A stretch of 64,000 nucleotides of DNA. It comes from Anthopleura xanthogrammica. Its lineage: Eukaryota; Cnidaria; Anthozoa; Actiniaria; Actiniidae. Below the pieces are notes generated by a model that ran no database searches, was not told the origin of the DNA, and saw nothing but the letters and a program-made list of their open reading frames with translations. Made by a program: the position numbers and the translations under genes. The stretch covers positions 14,297,867-14,361,866 of the forward strand of contig OZ025209.1 in the NCBI GenBank assembly GCA_964019055.1, written 5' to 3'. This document shows, piece after piece, positions 43,773-55,241 of this stretch. The stretch's first letter is position 1. Each line of letters starts with the position of its first letter.

Positions 43773-45440
43773 ACACGATCTACGAATGATTTTGGGCGAA
43801 CAAACAATACTTTTTGGGGGGAAAAGACAAAATAAACTCAATTACAAATTCAATTAGCAATTTTATATAATTAGATATAAAAGTCTATAAAATCTGTAAA
43901 TTTTATTTTAAGGTACAATTTATGACATGGTTCTTATCTAAAATGTTCTAAAATGTTAATCGAAGACGGGGGGCAGATCAAATTACTTGCTGCAGGTCTC
44001 CGCCTCAACCAACTAAGATTGGCACAAAAATAAAACGTGCGCTCAACTGCAAATCTCTGTCCTCGTATAATATACAATCCCGTTGTGTAGATGAAGATTT
44101 TGTCGACTGGCATTTTTTATTTACTTTTTATTTACGTTTTTAAGAAAATGTTTGAATTGCAAAACTTTTCATATATTAGTGAATTCTTTTTGCTTTGCAG
44201 TTGAAAATCTAGCACATATCACATTTTTTAAGATCAAATATAATGTGAAAAATAAAAAGGTATATACGACCTTCCCGAATTTTTTTGAGTGACCACGAAA
44301 TAATAGCTCCAAGTCAAGATTGACCTTGATCAAATTCAGTAAATTTATGAACACATCAAGTCCAACCTTGACATGGAGACATTGCTTTGTAGTCACGCAA
44401 GCGAAAAAACGGGCATCAAAGGGTTTACGAACATTATGCACTATTATACTTAGTTAAAAATGTGAACAGATCGACTGCGAGCCGTCTAATTTTTATTATT
44501 ATACATTTTAACCTCAATATTCAACCTCAATAATTACAAAATACTTTGTCCGTGATGTGTTACATCATATGATATATTTTTGAAAAGTAGTGGTAATAAA
44601 CAGAAAATATAAATGAGAATCAAAAACTTGAATTTATTGCTCTTTTAAACTAAAAATTCACAGTAGAGCGTAACTCGAATTCATTAAAACTTCTTACCGT
44701 GTTCGAGTTACGTGATGTGCGGATAACTCAAACTCACAAACAACCTTTAGTGTCTTCGAGTTACTCGCAGGGCGTGGCAAAGACAAATTTGGGCCGCCCT
44801 CATCTACCTGATCTATGGCGCGACCATTGAAGACTTGATGCCTGACTCAAAATCCACATGAAACAACTTATTTACATTCGCTTAGAAATGTTATTTAACT
44901 TCTCTTCATTCAGGTCTGTAAATCACTGATTATTTTTTGGAAGAAATCCTCGCTAGTTGAGGCGGCGTTCCTGTGTCATCCTGTGTCATGTTGATGTCGG
45001 GCGCCGATGAAGTTTGATCAGAATGCTTTGATTTGACCCTAAGACTGGTTTTTCTTCAAGATTCCATCGGAAATGTTATTCATTTTGGTGTTTGCTAATT
45101 TTACTACGTTCTTTGCCAATCATTGATTATTTTCTTGAGGAAATCATTACTTAAGTCCGACTGTTCAGTGTGAATGTTTTTGTACTTCGAGAAACATCTT
45201 GAATGCCATTCCTGTACAAATATTTTCAGTTTGTTCAACTCAAATAAAAATTTAAACATACCTTTTTTATGCTTTTTATGCTCATTTATACTATTCTGTA
45301 ATCTGTAAACTGATCATGAAACGAGACTTGCCGAAGGCTTAAGTCAGGGACCGCGGAGCGTAATTTTGATAGGGTGGGGCTAACGACCACCAAAGAGTGG
45401 ACCACTTACATTGAGGCAGTAGCCACAAAAATTACTCGTC
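43773..45440. other. U3 private spacer
   Basis: Sequence not found in the other U units. It holds a decayed copy of the TAGACCTT hairpin element (about 44265-44420) and, at 44640-44770, direct and inverted TAACTCGAA/TTCGAGTTA blocks. No gene seen. Confidence 0.55.
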
Positions 45441-46230
45441 ACGTGTTAAAAAGTCGACAGCAGCCTAAAACTGTTAGTAAAAGTATCAAAACCAATGAAA
45501 TGTATGTCTTCGGATTTTATGAAATGAAAACAAAAGTACATTATTAAGAAAAAGCCGTTCTGAGGTTGAGGAAGGGACTTTGCACGAGTGTAGAAATATT
45601 TATATAATTAAAAAACAAACTCTATCACATGAAAGACCACACTAAAATTATTAAGTTTACCGAGTTTTAGAATATTTGGGCAAAGATTGACTGATAATCA
45701 GGCTTTAAACAAATCTTTAAAATACAAGAGAGAATGCATGGTTATGGGGGACACTGTCCTCATGCAAGCCTCATACAGTCTATCTTATTTTTGACTTACT
45801 CAGTATGTTTTCATCCAAACTTGGTAATAATACTAATATTAGTATGGTCTTTTTTGTGATGAGGATCAATTCTTAATTAAATTAATATTTGCATCCCAGT
45901 CCCTTCCTCAACCAACGGAGTCAGAAGGGAAAATATGGCGGCCATGTTGGTGGTATTACGCAGTAGAAGACTAACTTGAAATCCAACATGGCCGCGATGA
46001 CGTAGCATGCAGACTTAGCTTGAGTAGACTCGCAGCCAAGATAATTCTAAAGGGAGTCTCAGGTTGTTCTCTCGTTAATGCTACTTTGTTGATCTTTTAC
46101 GGATCTTTCGAAATCTATGCGGATCCCAAACCCTTTGCGAATGAATATTTTAAAACTTAATTAAAGATTAAAAGTAAAAAAAAATTGTTCCATCCTCCGA
46201 AGAAGCATTTTTTTCTTCGCGTACTGGACA

Positions 46231-47070
46231 TTCCTGACGTTATTCCCTTGCCTTCTGAACTGAAGCTTCCAAAGTCACTTGAATTACATGAAACCATTCA
46301 GAACTGAAGGCTAACACGTGGCATGAGGAAGAGAATAACCGGACCCTAATCCACAGAGGTTATTCCTTGCCTTCTGGACTGCAGCTTCCCCCGGGGGGGG
46401 GGGGGGGGGGGTACTTCGGGTCGTTTCATACGGGGATGCTCCGCCCGGACTCTCGACCCCTTACCCTTTGATATACCAAATTTCAGCTGAAAAGTACCCC
46501 TTTTATACACTTTTTTGCCTGAAAAGGTACCACTTTCATATACTTTTGAAGAAAAGCTACCCCTTTTTATACCAAAATTCACAAATTCCCACGCCTTTTC
46601 TATACCTGCGGCCTGAAAAACGTACCCCTTTCGGGCGGAGCATCCCCGTATAGTCAATTATAGGGAGTACCCCCCCCCGGGCAGCTTCCATAGTCACTTG
46701 AATTACATGAAACCATTCAGAACCGAAGGCTAGCACGTGGCATGAGGGAGAGAATAACCGGATCCTAATCCATAGAGGTTATTCCCCTGCCTTCTGGACT
46801 GAAGCTTCCATAGTCACTTGAATTACATGAAACCATTCAGAACCGAAGGCTAGCACGTGGCATGAGGGAGAGAATAACCGGACCCTAATCCATCAGAGGT
46901 TATTCCCTTGCCTTCTGGACTGAAGCTTCCATAGTCACTTGAATTACATGAAACCATTCAGAACTGAAGGCTAGCACGTGGCATGAGGGAGAGAATAACC
47001 GGACCCTAATCCATCAGAGGTTATTCCCTTGCCTTCTGGACTGCAGCTTCCATAGACAGAAATGAAGACT
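46231..47070. repeat. 120-bp tandem repeat with a CACGTG core (U3)
   Basis: Four copies (46295, 46716, 46838, 46960); the first is split from the rest by the GC-rich element at 46390-46680. Confidence 0.88.
46390..46680. mobile_element. GC-rich inverted-repeat element with 9-bp TSD (U3)
   Basis: Flanked by the direct duplication GCAGCTTCC (46381-46389 and 46681-46689). It starts with CCC and a long G run and ends with a C run and GGG; inside, GGGGATGCTCCGCCCG faces CGGGCGGAGCATCCCC. The body repeats GTACCCCTTT. It is nonautonomous, and an incidental open frame on the minus strand is ignored. Confidence 0.85.
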
Positions 47071-47192
47071 TTGTTATTTTAATGAATGACAAATATACTT
47101 TTAAAACATCATAATAGAATAGTAGGATAATGACATTAATATTTTAAGAATTTGTTTTATTTCTTATATCTTATCCATCTTTGGAATCCCAG

Positions 47193-48351
47193 TCACAGCT
47201 CTCCAGGAATAGAGACCTCAAGCTTGTCGACAGAGCTTTCTATCTCGTGCTCCTGTTGAAAACAATGAGATAATAATGACAATTCGATGATAAAGTAACC
47301 TAAGTGGTGGTGATCATAACAGTCATGTTATTTCAGACCAATACCAAATAACAGGTACGGATCTCACTTTAGAGCAAAAGCAATAACATTCGATGATAAA
47401 TGATGATCCATGATGATTACAGTGATAGTGAAAAAATTGTAATAATAATAATAATAACAATAATAATATCGACTGGGTAGTTATATCATTACAAACTAAT
47501 TATTATTAAGTATAAAAGGCAAGTATGAAAGGATATATAATTTCTACCTTCTATTAACAATACTAGATGATAATGTTGATGGATGGTGATGATGACAATG
47601 ATGATGGCATAGGTGATAATCAGAATAGCTACAGAATTGTCATGATAAAGAGTATTTATCACTTACTATGGTCACTCTGATACCACTAGTCTCTTGCATG
47701 ACTGGCATGCCCTTTGTTGACAATTGCTTAAAGAAAGAAAGATAAATCACATACTAAAGAAAGCATAGCTACAGGGCCGTAGCCAGACTTAAATGTTTAT
47801 TGAGGCAATCGACCGCCATAGGCGGGAGCACATGGGGGGGGGGGGGCATGCTCCCCTGAAAAATTTTGAAATTCAGACCCTCAGAAATGCGATTTCCACC
47901 GTTATGAGAGGCATTTGCAACATATTTATTGTATTAAAGTTATGACAATTTTGCACATTTTGGCAAAGAAAAAGAATTTGTTTGCATTCTGATTAAAGAA
48001 TTAAAGAAAATTAAAAAAATAATATCCGAGTGAAATTTTACCGAGGCAAATGCCTCGTTTGCCTCATCGTAGCTACGGCCCTGAGCTACAGAATTGTCAT
48101 GATAAAGAGTTTTATCACTTACTAGGGTCTCTTGCATGACTGGCAAACCCCTTGCTGATAACTGTTGCAATTCTACTTCATTTTCCTGCAAAAAGAAAAA
48201 ACGATACATCGTATATTAATGAAAGCATAGCTAAAGCTTGCATCACTAGCATGCCTCTGAAGGCTTGCAAAATTTCTGTGCCATTTACAATAAAAGTACC
48301 ACAAAAGAAAACCATTCCCCTAGAATTCGTATAAGCAAAGCTTTGTTAATT

Positions 48352-48413
<62 letters not shown>

Positions 48414-50602
48414 TAAGTTTATTTCTATAGCGCTCATCTCCAAAAACATGTCCAAGGCGCTTTACAAAAAATTACATAAGATATTTACAATATTTACAAA
48501 ACTTGAAATTTACAAAAAAATGGTCTATTTATAAATAGAATGTAAATATATGATAAATAGTATTATTCTTAAGTGAAATATAAAAAGGAATCTAGATGTA
48601 TTTCTTATTGTTAAGGTAAAAAGTAAATAAATATGTTTTAAGCTTATTTTTAAAACTAACGACAGTAGTAGAGGAGTGTATGTCTAGAGGAAGCCTATTC
48701 CACAATCTTGGAGCAGCAAAGGAAAAGGATCGGAAACCATAAGTAGTAAGCCTAGCTTTAGGCTCAACAAGGAGTTTGTTAGAAACATGCAAAGCGTAGA
48801 GAATAGCAAGAGGAGCGAAAGGTCAGGAGATCAGACAGATATGTAGGAGCAAGGCCATTTAAGGCCTTGTAGGTTAGCAAAAGCATCTTGAAAATAACTC
48901 TGTAGTAAACAGGTAGCCAATGAAGGTCAATCAACACAGGAGTGATGTGGTCAAATTTCCTGGTGAAGGTGACAACACGAGCAGCAGAGTTCTGTATGCG
49001 TTGCAAACTCTCAACAAGGTATTTAGTTAGTCCATGTAAGAGAGAATTGCAGTAGTCAAGTTTCGAGGAAATGAAAGCATGAATGACAGTCTGAGCAGCA
49101 TCAGTGGTTAAGTATTTACAAATAGCAGACAGATTCCTTAGGTGAAAGTAAGATGACTTACAGATATTACTGACTTGAAGCTCCCCAGTCATACGGTCAT
49201 CAAAAACCACTCCAAGATTGACAGCTGACAGACAAGGGACAATAATGTCCCCGCAAACTTGGATCTCACTCATTGAAAGACAATATTGGAATCTAGAGTG
49301 GATACACATGAGCTCTGTTTTATCATGGTTTAACTTCAAACCATTGACAAGTATCCACTCAGAAATATCAGATAGACATTCCTCTAAAGATTGTCTGGAT
49401 TGAACAAGCTGGTCATTGCCCTTAAAAGATAAATAACGCTGTGAATCATCAGCATAGAGATGGTAGCTGAGATTATGTCGCTTAAGAATGTCGGCCAGTG
49501 GAGAGGTATAAAGCAGGTAAAGAACTGGGCCTAATACTGAGCCCTGCGGAACCCCGACATCAAGATTGGAAAGGCAAGATGAACAATCATGTTAGTAAGG
49601 TAGGATCTGGACCAGCTTAAAACGACATCACCTAAACCAAACCGATGGGCAAGTCTATCAAGTAAAGTATCATGAACTACTGTGTCAAAAGCAGCCGACA
49701 TATCAAGGAAAATGAGAATAACACAGTTATACCTGAATCAATTGATTAAAGGATGTCATTATAAATTAGAACCAGAGCTGTCTCAGTGCTATGCAAGGCT
49801 TTGTAAGCTGACTGAAGTGGATCGTGAAGATTATGGTCAGTTAAATAATTATTTACCTGACGAGCAACAGCCTTTTCAATTTAGAGATGAACGGCAGATT
49901 AGAAACAGGTCGAAAGTTAGAAAAAGCTTCATAGTCGGCGTCGGCCCGGTTTTTTTGAGAATAGGTGTCAGTTTAGCAGTTTTTAGAGAATCAGGAAATA
50001 CACCCTGGGAAAGAGATAGGTTGATAATATTTGTGAACACCGGTATTAGAAGACCAAGACACTCCATTAAGAGGGAGGCAGGAATAGGATCAAGGTTACG
50101 TGACTTTGCAGTGGATCCAACTAAACGTGAGACATCATCGTGGCTTAGAGCCTCAAAACTTCGAAAGATAGAAGAGCTAGTTGCAGTGTCTGGTGGCAAC
50201 ATGGTCCAGCAAAACGACAAATTAAACTTGAAGGAAAAGAAAAGAATTTCATCAGATGGAAACATTAGCCTCTAGATCTCGGTTTGTCGAAATAGATCGT
50301 CCGTTCCATGCAAAATAAAAAGTTAACAGTCGAAAAAACTAATGATAATAAATTAGAAATATTTTAAAAAGAAGAACCTTTCTTTTAAAAGCACATGCCC
50401 GAGTTATATCAAGAGAATGAAATGATAAAAATTTCGCGAACATGGCCATAGATGATGGCCATAACAAAAAAGACGTACTCATCTGGCAAATGTTTTCTTA
50501 AATTCGACCAACCAACTGCTATGAAAACCAGCAATTATTATTAACATTACTAATGATAGATTTTGTACAATTCTTTTTATAAATTTAGTATAAACTTACC
50601 AT
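47193..50602 (-). CDS. U4 gene: small-exon RGMPV-family protein (predicted 61 aa)
   Basis: Minus-strand model: ATG (50602-50600), exons 48185-48123, 47726-47667 and 47252-47193. The first small exon reads [21 protein letters not shown], the second starts [15 protein letters not shown], and the terminal exon encodes [19 protein letters not shown] and TGA. All are multiples of three with GTAAGT donors. A degenerate exon copy with CAGAGGCATGCTAGTGATGC is near 48250. The intron after the ATG carries a CR1-like retrotransposon, the next intron a hAT-like element, and the 5' exon a TTAA MITE, so this copy may be impaired. Confidence 0.42.
47772..48083. mobile_element. hAT-like MITE (U4)
   Basis: TIRs CAGGGCCGTAGC and GCTACGGCCCTG. 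AGCTACAG lies on both sides (overlapping the TIR at the left), fitting an 8-bp hAT target duplication. It contains a G run near 47835 and GAGGCAAATGCCTCG near the right end. The same insertion is in U5 at 56310-56637; other units have TAGCTACAGAATTG uninterrupted. Confidence 0.75.
48350..50205 (-). mobile_element. CR1-like non-LTR retrotransposon, 5' truncated
   Basis: Read on the minus strand, reverse transcriptase motifs appear in order: a finger region with [12 protein letters not shown] and [15 protein letters not shown] (50160-49950), [12 protein letters not shown] (about 49680), [10 protein letters not shown] (about 49545), the catalytic YADD (about 49460), then LGVVFDD and [11 protein letters not shown] and a C-terminal [12 protein letters not shown] (48700). 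Stops and frameshifts break it into at least three frames (for example near 49890 and 48800), so it is a pseudogene. The 3' end carries GCGCTATAGAAATAAA and an ATT-rich tail. The 5' end is lost at about 50205. Confidence 0.92.
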
Positions 50603-50700
50603 GTTGAGTAACGGTAACATGGACGTCAAGTATTCTGCAAATAGCATTTAGTCACAACAATTCATCCCAGGAGTCAAAGCGGCCCCACAAAATCACTTAA

Positions 50701-51332
50701 GGTGACTGACTACGTTTGAACGTTCAATTTGAGCCCACGATGTGCGCGCGCACAAAATCCGCTCAAAACCGCATAACAACCTTCAAAATTTTATTGAGGA
50801 ACCATACACGTTTTGAACTTCAACAGGGCAAAAACCCCGAATTTTGCACGGGACTCTATATTTTTCTTTGAATTTCCTAAAACAACAGGTAAAAATTAAT
50901 CTTTTGAGAAAGTTTGAAAAAAACGTGATTATTAGAACTTATAAAAAAAGCGTTTTATGTGTTTTTGTTGTCGTTTGAGTACGATTTTCGGTTTATTGAG
51001 TTAACAAGATGCTGAATTTTTAGTTTATTTTTAAAAGTTTCTTCAAATATTTTGAGTTAGTCTTCGAAAATAATGTTCAAAGTAGATGTCCTGAGAAAAT
51101 TGCTTCCAGAGCTTTTTTAATTTTTGAGTTATTACTTTTTGTGTGCAAAGCTTGATTTCCGTCATTTTTCTTTCGAAAACTTGTCAAGATGGTCATTCAA
51201 AATTCATTATCTCGAAAACGAGCTCGGGACACCCCATTTTTCTTTTCATTTTTGGAATCAGCGTTAAATTCTGTGTAAAATATCTTTCTAAGGACATTTT
51301 GTAATTATTCCTTGCTAAAGTAGTCAGTCACC
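50701..51332. mobile_element. 632-bp TTAA MITE in the U4 5' exon
   Basis: TTAA at 50697-50700 and 51333-51336 flanks TIRs GGTGACTGACTAC and GTAGTCAGTCACC. TTAA duplication is characteristic of piggyBac-type transposition. No transposase frame. Confidence 0.85.
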
Positions 51333-51502
51333 TTAAGTCCAACATGGTGAAAACATGGCCGAACCTCGTTTTCTTGTGCGTTTCACGTACTCGTCGTATA
51401 TTAGTATTTACAAGTTGGTCGTCCTTGACAGGTTCAACTCTCGCAACGTTTTGTTACAAGTTGCATCCTTCTTCCTCGGCTTGAACTTAATCACAGTGAG
51501 CC

Positions 51503-52050
51503 CTGTGTTAATATATATATGCCGACCCTTCTTCTTCCCCGTACGCAAGTGGCCCAAATATTCGATTCCTATGTTAAAACAAAAATGAGATATTTTTTAG
51601 AGCAAACTAATGGCGACATACCCAATGTCATTTAGCAGTACGAAAACTGGTCCAGTAAACGAAAAACTTGAAAATGTCTTACTTTTTGTAAGGGCGTTGT
51701 TAACCATTCCCGAATCCGCAGTGAGTCTGCAAGCGTCTTCTATCTCTCGACTACGAGATTTTGTCGCTAAAAATCTTTCAGTACAAACTTGTTACAGCTC
51801 TGTTTGGCACAACACATCTCTAAAACAACCGTTGAACCAACGTAAAGGATATCTACGAGTTTGTAGCAGCACACTTTAAAATCAATACCCTCGTAGTCGT
51901 AGTCGTAATTGTTATTGGGTATATAATTAGAATTAGAAGAAATATTCCCTTTCACCTCGACGAAACTTCAATAAAACGAAAAAAATATTCAATACTTTTT
52001 TCAATAAATGTAAGCTGATAAGAACCATATCAACCATGTCAACATGTTAA
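51503..52050. other. U4 upstream region, module type 1
   Basis: Part of the noncoding exon is fused to the ATG exon after loss of the bases between. The conserved plus-strand frame is at 51610-51879 (MATYPMSFSSTKTGPVNEKL), open for 89 codons here. Confidence 0.45.
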
Positions 52051-52395
52051 AGGGGCACTTGGATGAAAATCGATGAAAATTGAAAATGCCTTGAAACTTG
52101 ATTTAACTTGTCTATATGGCCCCGATAGTAGCCAAGCAACATATTTTCTTCACAGTCAAAATTTGCGGATAAAAATTATATATTTTTTTCAGCATCTAAA
52201 TTGTGAGTAAATGACGTCATTTACTCAACCCTATTGTTCTTTTAGTTTTTAAACCAAAATTTCTCAACTCCGAGTGGCTCCCAGGCTAAAATTTTTGCCA
52301 ATTTGGTTTTCATAATCATAATTGAGTCATATTATTCTTAAATACTTGAGCTATTCTGACTTTCAAAAAATGGGGCGTTTTCATCCAAGTGCCCC
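52051..52395. mobile_element. 345-bp TTAA MITE (U4)
   Basis: TTAA on both sides (52047-52050, 52396-52399) with TIRs AGGGGCACTTGGATGAAAA and TTTTCATCCAAGTGCCCCT. No ORF. The bases to its right (52400-52590) repeat 51703-51895. Confidence 0.88.
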
Positions 52396-52399
52396 TTTA

Positions 52400-52600
52400 A
52401 CCATTCCCGAATCCGCAGTGAGTCTGCAAGCGTCTTCTATCTCTCGACTACGAGATTTTGTCGCTAAAAATCTTTCAGTACAAACTTGTTACAGCTCTGT
52501 TTGGCACAACACATCTCTAAAACAAACGTTGAACCAACGTAAAGGATATCTACGAGTTTGTAGCAGCACACTTTAAAATCAATAACCTCGTCTTTTTAAT
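52400..52600. repeat. Local duplication of 51703-51895
   Basis: CCATTCCCGAATCCGCAGTG to about CAATAACCTCGT repeats the earlier segment with very few changes. The duplicate starts exactly at the TTAA of the neighbouring MITE. Confidence 0.88.
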
Positions 52601-54500
52601 ATAGCATATAACAAGTAGTTTTTAGTGACTTTACCTTAGTTATTTGGTATTTATTTAGAATATTTCCATTTAGAACTTAGTATTTCGTTTTTTAGTATTG
52701 GATTTTTTATAGATTAATATTTATAGTAAATATTCATATGTTATATATTTATATTCTATTAACTTATTCATGTAAAGCGCTCTTGATCATTTTAATGTTA
52801 AAAAGCGCTATATTAAGTAAACAAATTATTAAATTATTAAATTATTATAATACTGACGTCTAGTCACCGCGGCGGCAAATTTAAGCTCGTGAAATTTTCC
52901 AACACTATATGATTCAATACTTTTGACGTTGCCCCTGAAAACATGCACATTTCAACGACAAAACTTCGTGACAAGACTTCGGTCGTTCCAAGCTCAACTT
53001 AGAAGCGTAGTAAGAAACAGTCATATACTTTTGTACATATTTGCTTTGACACTTATGAAACCTAAATGCAGCTCAAGTTTTACCCCAAAACGAGCAAATC
53101 TATGCCGCTTTCGTGGAGTCTCCCAGATAGGAGTAAGCTTAGCCTGAGTTCAGGCTCTCCGCTTCGAAGGCCTGATACTCAAGGCTTAACTGGTTTGGTT
53201 TAAATAATTTGTTTCTTTTTCTTTGAGAATTAAAACATCCAAATTCCATAAACCCGTCATGTTGTGACTTATTTCGATTACTATAAACAGTGGCCAATCG
53301 CATATTTTTGAAATCGTTTTGTAATGTGGTTTTCAATAGTGCTTTCGACCCTTTTCTGTAGACGCTTTATACAGAACAAGATCTACGAATGATTTTGGGC
53401 GAAAAAAAATACTTTTTTGGGGGAAAAGACAAAATAAACTAAGTAAATGCATGGATATAAAAAAAACTTCGCTAAAATAACAATGAGAGTTTATCAGGTC
53501 TTGCAATTGCGTGACATTTTAAATCTTAATCCAACAAAAACGATAATATTTGAAAAGAGCATACCAAAATTAGTAAAAATGGAAAGTTCGAAGTAATGTT
53601 GCTGGACTACTTGTTTGTTTTGGGCTTCCTGTGGAAAGAGTTACTCAGGGACACTCTTACAACACGATGACATAGTAGCTATGTCAGGCAGTAGCAACAA
53701 AAATTACTCGTCACGTGTTAAAAAGTCGACAGCAGCCTAAAACTGTTAGTAAAAGTATCAAAACCAATTAAATGTATGTCTTCGAATTTTATGAAATGAA
53801 AATAAAAGTACATTATTAAGAAAAAGCCGTTCTGAGGTTGAGGAAGGGACTGTGCACGAGTGTAGAAATATTTATATAATTCAAAAAAACAAACTCCATC
53901 ACATGAAAGACCACACTAAAATTATTAAGTTTACCGAGTTTTAGAATATTTGGGCAAAGATTGACTGATAATCAGGCTTTAAACAAATCTTTTAAATACA
54001 AGAGAGAATGCATGGTTATGGGGGACACTGTCCTCATGCAAGCCTCATACAGTCTATCTTATTTTTGACTCACTCAGTATGTTTTCATCCAGACTTGGTA
54101 ATAATACTAATATTAGTATGGTCTTTTTTGTGATGAGGATCAATTCTTAATTAAATTAATATTTGCACCCCAGTCCCTTCCTCAACCAACGGAGTCAGAA
54201 GGGAAAATATGGCGGCCATGTTGGTGGTATTAACGAAGTAGAAGACTAATTTGAAATCCAACATGGCCGCGATGACGTAGCATGCAGACTTAGCTTGAGT
54301 AGATTCGCAGCCAAGATAATTCTAAAGGGAGTCTCAGGTTGTTCTCTCGTTAATGCTACTTTGTTGATCTTTTACGGATCTTTCGAAATCTATGCGGATC
54401 CCAAACCCTTTGCGAATGAATATTTTAAAACTTAATTAAAGATTAAAAGTAAAAAAAAATTGTTCCATCCTCCGAAGACGCATTTTTTTTTCGCGTACTG
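52601..54500. other. U4 intergenic block with a CR1 3' fragment
   Basis: 52625-52855 is a CR1-like 3' end like that in U1. 52860-53160 is the block shared with U1 and U5, including a 74-codon frame (52923-53147) of unknown meaning. 53720-54140 is the block present in every unit. No gene recognised. Confidence 0.55.
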
Positions 54501-54509
54501 GAAATTCCT

Positions 54510-55130
54510 GACGTTATTCCCTTGCCTTCTGGACTGAAGCTTCTAAAGTCCCTTGAATTACATGAAACCATTCCGACGTGCTGCAAGGGGTCTATTCCTA
54601 TTCCTTTCCATTCAATTCATGATGAGGATAAGCAAATCATGTGCATCATGTGCATAAAACCTTATTCAGAACTGAAGGCTAGCACGTGGCATGAGGGAGA
54701 GAATAACCGGACCCTAATCCATAGAGGTTATTCCCTTGCCTTCTGGACTGAAGCTTCCATAGTCACTTGAATTACATGAAACCATTCAGAACTGGAGTCT
54801 TGCACGTGGCACGAGGGAACAAATAACCGGACCCTAATCCATCAGAGGTTATTACCTTGCCTTCTGGACTGAAGCATCCAAAGTCACTTAAATTACATGA
54901 AACCATTCAGAACTGAAGGCTAGCACGTGGCATGAGGGAGAGAATAACCGGACCCTAATCCATCAGAGGTTATTCCCTTGCCTTCTGGACTGAAGCTTCT
55001 AAAATCCCTTGAATTACATGAAACCATTCAGAACTGAAGGCTAGCACGTGGCATGAGGGAGAGAATAACCGGACCCTAATCCATAGAGGTTATTCCCTTG
55101 CCTTCTGGACTGAAGCTTCCATAGACAGAA
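54510..55130. repeat. 120-bp tandem repeat with a CACGTG core (U4)
   Basis: Four copies (54666, 54786, 54907, 55028); the second is the most diverged (GGAGTCTTGCACGTGGCACG). Confidence 0.9.
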
Positions 55131-55241
55131 ATGAAGGCTTTGTTACTTTAATGAATGACAAATATACTTTTAAACAATAATTATAGAATAGTATGATAAT
55201 GAAATTAATATCAGTTTTATTTTTTTTATATAATTAAATTT

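Noticed and set aside
46346..46657. 103-codon minus-strand frame
   Set aside because: It falls in the GC-rich inverted-repeat element and reads its GTACCCC repeats; no homology recognised.
49682..50275. 197-codon plus-strand frame
   Set aside because: It is antisense to the reverse transcriptase of the CR1-like element, whose motifs are clear on the minus strand.
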